From JACVRW01 sp963846505 (GTDB lineage Bacteria; Actinomycetota; Thermoleophilia; Solirubrobacterales; Thermoleophilaceae): a stretch of DNA of 64,000 nt. The DNA is taken from contig CAWJWD010000001.1 in assembly GCA_963846505.1 (NCBI GenBank), positions 1,077,815 to 1,141,814 of the forward strand, read 5' to 3'. Below the pieces are notes generated by a model that worked only from the letters and a program-made list of their open reading frames with translations, did no database searches and was not told the origin of the DNA. This document shows positions 56,497 to 64,000 of this stretch, piece after piece (within the stretch, counting starts at the first letter, position 1; the number at the start of each line of letters is the position of its first letter). Position numbers and translations under genes: made by a program.

Positions 56497-57668
56497 CGCC
56501 GGGCCGCCTCCTCCAGCACCCCGAGCGCGCGTGCCGCCAGCAGCTCGCGGTCGAACTCGCGCTCCGCCAGCCGCCGCGCGTTCTCGCCGTAGCGCCGTGC
56601 CAGCTCGGGGTCGTCGCGCAGCCGTGCGATCTGCCGCGCGAGGTCCTCCGGGTCGCCGGCGCGCGCGTACAGGCCCGCCTCGTCGCGCTCGACCAGCTCG
56701 CGCATCCAACCGTCCATGTTCACGATCGCCGGGCGGCCGGCGGCGAACGTGTCGAACAGCTTGTTGGGTGAGTTGGTGGCCAGGATCGGCACGTCCTTGA
56801 AGATCGTCAGGCAGCAGCCGGATGCCGCCGCGAGCTGCGCGACCTCGGACTTGTCGGGCGCCGGCCCCGGGAACAGCACGTTCGCCGGCGCGCCGGCCTC
56901 CAGCTGCGCCCGCCGCTTGCCGTCGCCCTGCAGCACGAAGGTCACGTCGGGCAGCAGCGCCGCGGCGGCCAGCACCTGGGTGAGGTCGTTGGCCTCGCCC
57001 ATCGTGCCGAAGTAGGAGACGACGAAGCACCCGGGCTCGATGCCCAAGCGCGCCCGCGCCGGAACGCCGTCGACGGCGGGCGAGAACAGCTCGAGGTCGG
57101 CGGCGTTCGGCACCAGGGCCAGCTTCGCCGCCGGTACGCCCGTGGCCAGCACGCCGTCGCGAATTCCCGGCGAGAGTGCGATCACCCGCGTGCTGCGGCG
57201 GTAGACGAGCTCCTCCAGCCCTCGCGCCAGCCGGCGCAGCAGCGGGTTGCGCAGGGCTCCCATCTGGATCGGCGCCTCGGGCCAGAGGTCGCGCACCTCG
57301 AACACCAGCGGCGCCCGCCAGCGCGCGGCGGCCAGCAGCGCCGGCAGCGCCATCGTCAGCGGCGGGGAGGTCGCGTAGACCACGTCGGGGCGGGGGCCGC
57401 GCAGCGCCGCGACGCACGCGGCCGCGGCGAAGCGCGCGAAGGCGAGCATGCGGCGCGGGTAGGAGGTGGCGGTCGCGCGCACGTAGTCGGCGTAGCCGCC
57501 GCGTACGCCGACCACCTCGATGCCGTCGACGTGCTGGCGCCCCGAGCCCGCGGTTACCATGCGCACGCGATGCCCGCGCGCCACGAACCTGCGTGCGAGC
57601 TCGTAGGAGCGCGTGCCGCCCACGCCCGCGCGGGTGATGAAGAACTGGTGCAGGTAGAGGATCCGCAT
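56493..57668 (-). CDS. GT4-family glycosyltransferase (WbuB/WcaI-like)
   Basis: A 391-residue GT-B enzyme. Typical WbuB-like features are LYLHQFFITRAGVGGTRSYE at the start, PDVVYATSPPLTMALPALLA, PLVFEVRDLWPEAPIQMGAL, and in the donor half VSYFGTMGEANDL and ILATNSPNKLFDTFAAGRPA. Relatives transfer an N-acetylfucosamine-like sugar as a second step on the lipid carrier, which fits the PglC-like initiator next door. ATG at 57668, only 23 bases from the divergent initiator start. Confidence 0.88.
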   Translation of the reverse strand: MRILYLHQFFITRAGVGGTRSYELARRFVARGHRVRMVTAGSGRQHVDGIEVVGVRGGYADYVRATATSYPRRMLAFARFAAAACVAALRGPRPDVVYATSPPLTMALPALLAAARWRAPLVFEVRDLWPEAPIQMGALRNPLLRRLARGLEELVYRRSTRVIALSPGIRDGVLATGVPAAKLALVPNAADLELFSPAVDGVPARARLGIEPGCFVVSYFGTMGEANDLTQVLAAAALLPDVTFVLQGDGKRRAQLEAGAPANVLFPGPAPDKSEVAQLAAASGCCLTIFKDVPILATNSPNKLFDTFAAGRPAIVNMDGWMRELVERDEAGLYARAGDPEDLARQIARLRDDPELARRYGENARRLAEREFDRELLAARALGVLEEAARR

Positions 57669-57691
57669 TCGCCGGGCCGGAACGGTACGCC

Positions 57692-58276
<585 letters not shown>

Positions 58277-58372
58277 GACCAATGAGTCCTGATGTGCTGT
58301 TGCGCGCACAGGGAGCGCTCCGTTACGCTGGATTAGACACGTACCCATCTCTGGTTCACGCATCCGATCCCG

Positions 58373-59128
58373 GTGGTCAGCCTCCTCGCGTTCGACAAGG
58401 TCCGCAAGCACCACCCCGACGGTGGACCGGAACCCGTGGTTTTCGATTCGCTCGAGTTGGAGCTGCGCATGGGGGACTCGGTCGGCATCTGGGGCGGTCC
58501 GCGCACCGGCAAGTCGGTGCTGCTGCGGCTGGCCGGCGGCATCGAGCTCGCGGACGCCGGCACGGTCCGCTTCCAGGGACGGGACTACTCCCAGCTTGCG
58601 GGCTGGGAACGCGCGTCGCTGCTGCGCTCCTCGATCGGCTTCGCGCCCGCCTTCGGCGAGCGCATGCCCGCCGGGCTCGATCGCAGCGATGACGTGCTGC
58701 GCTTCGTCGCGTCGCCGTTGACCAGCGACGGCTGGTCGGAGCTCGAGTCGAGCGAGCGCGCGGTGGCGACGCTCGCGCGCGTGGAAGCGCTCGACTGTGC
58801 CGACCGGCGGCCGGGGGATCTCTCGGCGGGTCAGCGCACGCGGGTCGGAATCGCCCGCGCACTCGTCCGCAAGCCGGCGCTGCTGCTCGTCGACGAGCCG
58901 GCGCTGACGACGAGCAGCCGCGAGCGCGACGCGATCCGCGACGTGTTGGGCTCGCTGGCCGCCGACCGCTCGCTGGCGCTGCTGGCCGTCTCGGCCGACC
59001 CGCACATGCTGTCCGGCCTGGCGCGCAGCTACACGGCGGGTGGCCGCAGGCTGCTGTCCGCCGCACGGCCGGGCCGCGTCGTCGTCCTGCCACCGCACCC
59101 CGACCTCGACGGGCCATCAGTGTCGTGA
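58373..59128 (+). CDS. ABC transporter ATP-binding protein
   Basis: A 251-residue ATPase of the MacB/LolD-like group. Walker A is GGPRTGKSVLLRLAGG, the signature is LSAGQRTRVGIARAL and Walker B is ALLLVDEPAL. The Q-loop region is less typical (SIGFAPAFGERM) and the His switch is replaced by a VSADPHML segment, so activity may be altered. GTG at 58373. It is the first gene of a unit with a tiny frame, an FtsX-type permease and a terpene synthase. Confidence 0.85.
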   Translation: MVSLLAFDKVRKHHPDGGPEPVVFDSLELELRMGDSVGIWGGPRTGKSVLLRLAGGIELADAGTVRFQGRDYSQLAGWERASLLRSSIGFAPAFGERMPAGLDRSDDVLRFVASPLTSDGWSELESSERAVATLARVEALDCADRRPGDLSAGQRTRVGIARALVRKPALLLVDEPALTTSSRERDAIRDVLGSLAADRSLALLAVSADPHMLSGLARSYTAGGRRLLSAARPGRVVVLPPHPDLDGPSVS

Positions 59129-59235
59129 ACGCGCTCGGCCTGCGGGGGCTCGTCGCCGACCGCGTCTGCACGCTGCTGGACGGCACGTTGAGCGAGGGCT
59201 TCACACCGATGCTGCGCGTCGCGGAGCCGGCATGA
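59125..59235 (+). CDS. 36-residue ORF between ABC ATPase and permease
   Basis: GTG at 59125 overlaps the ATPase stop as GTGA and the TGA at 59233-59235 overlaps the permease ATG, so it fits the operon exactly. The peptide includes LVADRVCTLLDGTLSEG, reminiscent of the segment after the H-loop in an ABC ATPase (ADRV..LDGxL). It could be a remnant of a second ATPase gene or a genuine coupling peptide. I cannot tell which. Confidence 0.45.
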   Translation: MNALGLRGLVADRVCTLLDGTLSEGFTPMLRVAEPA

Positions 59236-61790
59236 GGCTGACGGTCTGCGGGATGCGGCCGAGCGTGCCGCTGCGCTTCTACTGGCGGCGCGTGCGCAAG
59301 CACCCCGGTCAGGAGCTGTTCGCGACCGCCGGCATCGCCGTCGGCGTCGCGCTGGTGTTCGCGGTCCTGATCGCGAACACGAGCATCGCGGGCTCCGCCG
59401 AGCAGCTCGTGCGCGGCATCACCGGCTCGGCGAGCGTCCAACTCTCGGCGCGCACGGGCGCGGGCTTCGACGAGCGCCTGCTCGACCGCGTCGAGCGGCT
59501 GCCCGGCGTCACGCACGCCGCGCCGCTGCTGCGCACGCGCGTCGCCTTGCGCGGGCCGAGTGGCACGCAGGCGATCGAGCTGCTCGGCGGGACGTCCAGC
59601 ATCGGCGAGCTGGGCGGCCGCCTGATGCGCGACTTCGGCGAGGACGGGCTGCAGCTGAGCTCCGGCCTCGCCCTGCCGACCGACGTCGCCAAGGCGCTCG
59701 GCGTGGAGGCCGGGCAGCAGTTGACCCTGGCGGCCGGCGGCCGGGTGCGGCGCACGACCGTCGGCGCGGTGCTCGGTTCCGAGATCATCGGTCCGATCGC
59801 GCACAGCCACACCGCGCTCGCGCCGCTGTCGTTGGCCCAAAGACTCAGCGGGCACGAGGGTCGGCTGACGCAGCTGGTCGTCGCCACTGCACCCGGCCGG
59901 GAGCTGACGGTGCGCCGCCAGCTCGAGCGCATCGCCGGCGGCAGCGCGAACGTCGCGGACGCGGACGCGGAGCTCGACCTGCTGCGGCAGGCCTCGCGAC
60001 CCAACGACCAGTCGACGACGCTGTTCGCCGCGATCAGCGCGATGGTCGGCTTCCTGTTCGCCTTCAACGCGATCCTCGTCACGACCGCAGAGCGGCGACG
60101 CTTCATCGCCGACCTGCGCATCCAGGGCTTCGGACCGAGCCAGCTGGTGGTGATCGTCTGCTTCGAGGCGCTGATGCTCGGCGTGATCGCCTCCACGCTC
60201 GGGCTCGTGCTCGGGGACGTGCTCTCGCGGCTGTTGTTCGACGACCGGCCCGAGTACCTCGCCTTCGCGTTCTCGATCGGTGGGCAGCGCGTGATCGAGT
60301 TCTCGAGCGTCGCGCTCGCCTTCGGCCTCGGCCTGCTCGCGGCGCTGCTCGCCTCGCTGCGTCCGCTGTTCGACCTGCGTCGCAAGCGCCCGCTCGACGC
60401 CGTCTTCCAGGAGGGCGGAGAGCCGGGCGAGGCGGTCAGCCCGCGGACGCGCAGGACGCTGTTGCTGGCGGGGGTCGGCCTGCTGGCCGGGGTCACCGCG
60501 CTCGTGCTGGTGATCCCGAGCGCCACGATCGTGGGCGCCCTCGCGCTCGCGCTCGCGACCGGCCTGGTGGTACCGGCGCTGTTCGTGCTGACCGCGCATG
60601 CGCTCGCGCGCGTGGCAAGCCGCTCGCCCCACGCCAGCCTGCTCGGCTTCGCGCTCGGCCAGCTCGAGAACACCCGCACGCGCTCGATCACGCTCGCCGC
60701 GGTCGGCGCGCTGGCGATCTACGGCAGCGTCACGATCGGTGGCGCCCACGCCGACCTCGTGCGCGGTCTCGACCAGCACTTCGAGGAGCACGTGGGCAAC
60801 GCCGACCTGTGGGTGCGCAGCACGGGCGACACGCTCACGACCGGCAGCTTCGACGGGACGCGCTACGAGGCCGCGCTCGCCGCGGTGCCCGAGGTCGTCG
60901 GCGTGCGCGACTACCGCGGCGGCCTCTTCGACGCGGACGGTCGCCGCATCTACGTGACCGGCAAGCCGGCCGCCGACGCGTCGCTCGTCCCGCCGAGCCA
61001 GGTCGTCGAGGGCGACGCGCGCCGCGCGGACGCCCTGATCCGGCGTGGGGGGTGGGCCGCCGTCTCCGCCGCGCTCGCGCGCTCGCGGAAGCTCGGGCTC
61101 GGCGACCGCATCGTCCTGCCGGCCGCCGACGGCGAGGTCGCGTTTCGCATCGCCGCCCTGACCACCAACCTCGGCTGGCCGCCGGGCACGGTGATCGTCA
61201 ACGGCGAGGACTACCGCCGCGCCTGGCGGGCCGACGATCCGACGGCATGGGAGCTCGAGCTCGCGCCCGGCAGCTCGCCCGCGAACGCCAGCCGCGCGGT
61301 CGCAGCCGCGCTCGGGCCGAGCTCCGGGCTCGTCGTGCAAACCCAGGCGCAGCGCATCGACGACTACCGCCGGGCCGAGCGTCAGGGGTTGGCGCGGCTG
61401 AGCCAGATCTCGCTGCTGCTGCTGCTCGCCGCGGCGCTGGCGATGGCGTGTGCGATGGGCGCCGCGGTCTGGGACCGTCGCCGCCGCTTCGCGGCGTACC
61501 AGATCCAGGGCTTCGTCCCGAGTCAGCTGTGGCGCACGTTGCTCTGGGAGACGGGCTTCGTGATCGGCGTCAGCTGCGTCGTGGGCGCTGCCCTGGGGAC
61601 CTACGGCCACTACTTGGCGGCGCGCTATCTCGAGCTCACGACGGGCTTTCCGGCGCCGTTCGCGTTCGGCGGCGGGCAGCTGCTGCTGACGGTGTCCCTG
61701 GTGGCCGGGACCGCCTACGTGATCACGGCGCTGCCCGGCTACGCCGTCGCGCGCACGCCGATGAGCGCCGCGTTCGAAGGCGGCAGCTAG
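59232..61790 (+). CDS. FtsX/MacB-type ABC permease
   Basis: An 852-residue permease with two FtsX-type units. The first membrane helix is near residue 35 (ATAGIAVGVALVFAVLIANT), followed by a large extracellular domain. Three helices follow around 270-390 with AERRRFIADLRIQGFGPSQL as coupling region. The second half repeats the plan: QLENTRTRSITLAAVGALAI, extracellular domain, three helices near 720-845, and RRRRFAAYQIQGFVPSQL. The duplicated IQGFxPSQL coupling sequence is notable. Such permeases move lipids or lipoproteins rather than small solutes. ATG at 59232; ATG at 59253 is an alternative. Confidence 0.88.
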   Translation: MRLTVCGMRPSVPLRFYWRRVRKHPGQELFATAGIAVGVALVFAVLIANTSIAGSAEQLVRGITGSASVQLSARTGAGFDERLLDRVERLPGVTHAAPLLRTRVALRGPSGTQAIELLGGTSSIGELGGRLMRDFGEDGLQLSSGLALPTDVAKALGVEAGQQLTLAAGGRVRRTTVGAVLGSEIIGPIAHSHTALAPLSLAQRLSGHEGRLTQLVVATAPGRELTVRRQLERIAGGSANVADADAELDLLRQASRPNDQSTTLFAAISAMVGFLFAFNAILVTTAERRRFIADLRIQGFGPSQLVVIVCFEALMLGVIASTLGLVLGDVLSRLLFDDRPEYLAFAFSIGGQRVIEFSSVALAFGLGLLAALLASLRPLFDLRRKRPLDAVFQEGGEPGEAVSPRTRRTLLLAGVGLLAGVTALVLVIPSATIVGALALALATGLVVPALFVLTAHALARVASRSPHASLLGFALGQLENTRTRSITLAAVGALAIYGSVTIGGAHADLVRGLDQHFEEHVGNADLWVRSTGDTLTTGSFDGTRYEAALAAVPEVVGVRDYRGGLFDADGRRIYVTGKPAADASLVPPSQVVEGDARRADALIRRGGWAAVSAALARSRKLGLGDRIVLPAADGEVAFRIAALTTNLGWPPGTVIVNGEDYRRAWRADDPTAWELELAPGSSPANASRAVAAALGPSSGLVVQTQAQRIDDYRRAERQGLARLSQISLLLLLAAALAMACAMGAAVWDRRRRFAAYQIQGFVPSQLWRTLLWETGFVIGVSCVVGAALGTYGHYLAARYLELTTGFPAPFAFGGGQLLLTVSLVAGTAYVITALPGYAVARTPMSAAFEGGS

Positions 61791-62891
61791 CTGGCGTCCC
61801 ACGACGTCGCGCTAGCGCTTGCGACCGCCGCCCGGCGCTACTGGCTCACAGTCTTCCCGCAGGTGGTCGCCGAGTTGCGCTACTGGCGCCGCCGGGCCAG
61901 CGAGATCCCCGACCCCGTGCTTCGCCAGCACGCACTGGCGACGCACCGCGGCAAGAGCGCCCATTGCGAGGGCGCCGCCGCCTTCGCCACGCTCGTCGGT
62001 CCCGCGCAGCGTGCCGGCGTCGTCCGCGCGCTGGTGGCCTTCCAAGCGATGTACGACTACCTCGACACGATCTCCGAGCAACCGTGCGCGAACGCCTTCT
62101 CGAACAATCGCCAGCTGCACCGAGCGCTGGTGACGGCCTTGGATCCGGGTTCCTCCCACATCGACTACTACGCGTTCCACACCGAGGACGACGACGGCGG
62201 CTACCTGCGCGAGCAGATCGAGGTCTGCCGGACGGTCTGCGCCGCCCTGCCGTCGTTCGAGCTGGTGGCGCCCTGCCTGCGCGTCGCTGCGGTGCGAGCG
62301 ATGGAGAGCCAGGCGCACGTGCACACCAGCGGCGCGCCCGGCGGCCGGCTGGCGATCGCCCGTTGGGCCGCCGAGCAGACGTCCACGACACTCGACCTGC
62401 TGTGGTGGGAGAGCGCCGCGGCGTCGGGCTCGTCGCTGGCCATCCACGCGCTGCTCGCAGTCGCCGCGGACCCGCGGCTGACCGCGACGGGGGCCGCGGC
62501 GGTCTCGCAGGCCTACTTTCCCTGGGGCGGTGCGTTGCAGGGCCTGCTCGACAGCGTCGTCGACGAGCTCGAGGACGACCGCGACGGCAGCCTCGCCTAC
62601 GTCGCCTTCTACGCCACGACCGGCGATGCCTCGCGGCGCCTCGCGCAGATCGCCGGCCGCACGATGGCGCTCGTGCGTCCGCTCCCGCACGCGGCGACCC
62701 ACCACGTGATCGTCGCCGCGATGGCCTGCCTCTACCTCTCCTCGCCGGTCACGGGCCGTCCTGGCACCCGCGAGATCCGCCGGGCGGTGCTCGCCTGCCT
62801 CGGCGGCATCGGGCGCTTCAGCCTGCTGGTGTTCTGGCTGCGCCGGCTCGACCTCGGCCGTCGCGAGCCGCGTCGGCAGGGTCTGTGGTGA
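61791..62891 (+). CDS. DUF2600 terpene synthase (tetraprenyl-beta-curcumene synthase-like)
   Basis: DUF2600 includes Bacillus YtpB, which cyclises C35 prenyl diphosphate. Family features are AARRYWLTVFPQVVAELRYW, EIPDPVLRQHAL, KSAHCEGAAAF, the acidic motif FQAMYDYLDTISEQP, a WWESAAASGSSLA stretch and YFPWGGALQGLLDSVVDELE. The family-like region extends upstream of the first GTG (61863) to the permease stop, but the only start there is CTG at 61791, immediately after TAG, with GAAGG about 11 bases upstream. I take CTG as the start (366 residues); a shorter GTG form would lose conserved sequence. The product and its link to the ABC permease are unknown. Confidence 0.82.
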   Translation: MASHDVALALATAARRYWLTVFPQVVAELRYWRRRASEIPDPVLRQHALATHRGKSAHCEGAAAFATLVGPAQRAGVVRALVAFQAMYDYLDTISEQPCANAFSNNRQLHRALVTALDPGSSHIDYYAFHTEDDDGGYLREQIEVCRTVCAALPSFELVAPCLRVAAVRAMESQAHVHTSGAPGGRLAIARWAAEQTSTTLDLLWWESAAASGSSLAIHALLAVAADPRLTATGAAAVSQAYFPWGGALQGLLDSVVDELEDDRDGSLAYVAFYATTGDASRRLAQIAGRTMALVRPLPHAATHHVIVAAMACLYLSSPVTGRPGTREIRRAVLACLGGIGRFSLLVFWLRRLDLGRREPRRQGLW

Positions 62892-62900
62892 GCGCGGTCC

Positions 62901-64000
62901 TCAGCGCGTGACGCGCAGCAGTCGCAGCTCGGAGGCGCCGCGGTCGGTGTCGAGGTCGGGGCGTGCGACGACCGAGTAGCGGTAGCGCGCGCGGAAGGCG
63001 GGCGTGAACGAGCCCTCGAAGCGGCCCTTCCTGGCGCGCACGCCGCGCACGCCGACGCGCTTCCAGGCGCCCCGGACGCGCTGCTCGAGCACGATGTAGA
63101 CCGTGCGCTTGCGGGGCGCCACGCGCCCTGTCACGCGCACCTTGGCGCCGCGCCGCGCTCGTGTCGCCGCCCGCCGCAGGGTCAGCTGCGGCCGCAGGCG
63201 CAGCAGCAGCTTGGCCGAGCTCGAGCCGCGCAGCTCGATTCCGGAGGCGAAGCGCGCGCGCACGTACATGCGCTTGCGCGGCTTGAGCGACGTCAGCCAG
63301 CTGCCGTCGGGGCCGGTCGCGACCTGGCGCGCGGTGCGCCAGCTGCCGTCGCTCATCGTCTGCAGCTCGACCGGCTGGGCGGCGGCGGGCGAGCCGTCGG
63401 CCCGCAGCAGGTGGCCGCTGACGTGGGCCTCGCTGCCGTAGGGGATCGCAGCGTGGTCGAAGACGGCGGTGAGGCGCGTGCCGGCCCCGGTCAGCGGCAC
63501 GCCGGTCGCGACCTGCGCCCGCAGGTCGTCCAGCTGTGCGTAGAGCAGGTTGCCCGGGCACTCGGTGGCGCCGGTGTCGCGATGGCCGAGCACGACCGGC
63601 ACGGGCACCTTGCGCCCGGAGGGGAAGCGGTTGCTGGCGCCGCCGGTGCTGGTCAGCGTGGTCGTGCCGGTGGTGGGCACGCCGTGGACGCCGAGCTTCC
63701 AGCGGACGAAGCGGGCGAGCGCGGCCAGCTCCTCGGGCGAGGCGGCCTCCTCGCTGTTGTTGCCGATCGAGGCGATGCCGGTCGTCTGGGCGTTGTAGCC
63801 CTCGGCCTGGGCGCCGATCACGGCCTTGTCGACGCCACCTGCGCGGCCCTCGTAGAGGGTGCCGTACTTGTCGACGAGCGCGTTGTAGCCGATGTCGTTC
63901 CAGCCGTTCGAGTTGCGGTGGTAGCGGCAGATCGCGAGCACGATCCCCGGCGCCTCGTCGGGCGTGTAGTCGTTCAGCGAGACGGTGTGATGGACGTAGG
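62901..64000 (-). CDS. PGRP-type N-acetylmuramoyl-L-alanine amidase, partial
   Basis: The C-terminal 366 or so residues of a secreted amidase; the gene continues past the right edge. The amidase_2/PGRP core shows YVHHTVSLNDYTPDEAP, HRNSNGWNDIGYNALVDKYG, GTLYEGRAGG and LGHRDTGATECPG. The zinc-binding His, the Tyr and the Cys-proximal segment look complete, so it is probably catalytic. A beta-rich C-terminal part (about 170 residues) with many Arg and Lys resembles repeated Ig-like wall- or ligand-binding modules. It converges on the terpene synthase gene with 9 bases between. Confidence 0.9.
   Translation of the reverse strand, partial: YVHHTVSLNDYTPDEAPGIVLAICRYHRNSNGWNDIGYNALVDKYGTLYEGRAGGVDKAVIGAQAEGYNAQTTGIASIGNNSEEAASPEELAALARFVRWKLGVHGVPTTGTTTLTSTGGASNRFPSGRKVPVPVVLGHRDTGATECPGNLLYAQLDDLRAQVATGVPLTGAGTRLTAVFDHAAIPYGSEAHVSGHLLRADGSPAAAQPVELQTMSDGSWRTARQVATGPDGSWLTSLKPRKRMYVRARFASGIELRGSSSAKLLLRLRPQLTLRRAATRARRGAKVRVTGRVAPRKRTVYIVLEQRVRGAWKRVGVRGVRARKGRFEGSFTPAFRARYRYSVVARPDLDTDRGASELRLLRVTR

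Noticed and set aside
58311..58320. GGAGCGCTCC palindrome upstream of the ABC ATPase as an operator or terminator
   Set aside because: No loop to form a hairpin, no T tract and no second copy; too short to claim.

Overview
The window is a very GC-rich (about 72%) chromosomal segment around a replication origin. Gene order, actinobacterial families (DciA, the small conserved HNH protein, FhaA/FhaB/PstP/PknB, a DUF2600 terpene synthase, MviN-like sensor domain) and base composition point to a deep-branching actinobacterium. My inference is class Thermoleophilia (Solirubrobacterales-like); this is recognition of style, not a database result.

Layout. At 0.02-1.8 kb are pyrD, a tRNA-Ile(GAT) and an MT-A70 adenine methyltransferase. 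At 1.8-6.7 kb the leftward origin block runs rpmH-rnpA-yidD-yidC-jag-rsmG-parA-parB. At 7.0-16.3 kb the rightward block is dnaA-dnaN-recF-dciA-gyrB-gyrA. Two identical parS-type 14-mers sit inside rsmG and dnaN, and weak DnaA-box-like sites lie on both sides of dnaA. At 16.6-19.7 kb there are leftward genes for an HNH protein, prephenate dehydratase, DUF4446 and a CARDB-type membrane protein. At 19.9-30.5 kb a tightly overlapped operon for phospho-controlled cell-wall growth runs: polytopic Ser/Thr kinase, fhaA, fhaB, pstP, rodA/ftsW, pbpA, pknB, ddl. A further kinase with an MviN-like extracellular domain, a truncated DsbA-like remnant, purM, a SpoIIE-type phosphatase, uppP and a DedA protein follow to 36.6 kb.

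From 36.6 to 58.3 kb is a cell-surface glycan locus. It holds a 4,6-dehydratase, a sugar aminotransferase, a formyltransferase and a PglC-like phosphoglycosyltransferase, which together could make and load an N-formylated amino sugar. Alongside are six glycosyltransferase genes (one with two catalytic units), a GT87-like membrane transferase, an O-antigen-ligase-like protein, a PP-loop protein, a GNAT/FemAB-like protein and several exported proteins. The window closes with an ABC ATPase/FtsX-type permease/terpene synthase operon and the C-terminal part of a PGRP-type amidase that runs off the right edge.

The most striking anomaly is that every gene from dnaN to pheA (8.7-17.5 kb) carries at least one single-base insertion that breaks its frame, while genes on both sides are intact. 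I annotate these genes as full-length CDS with the frame break stated. A local sequencing or assembly fault is the leading explanation. No CRISPR array, insertion sequence, integrase or rRNA was seen.
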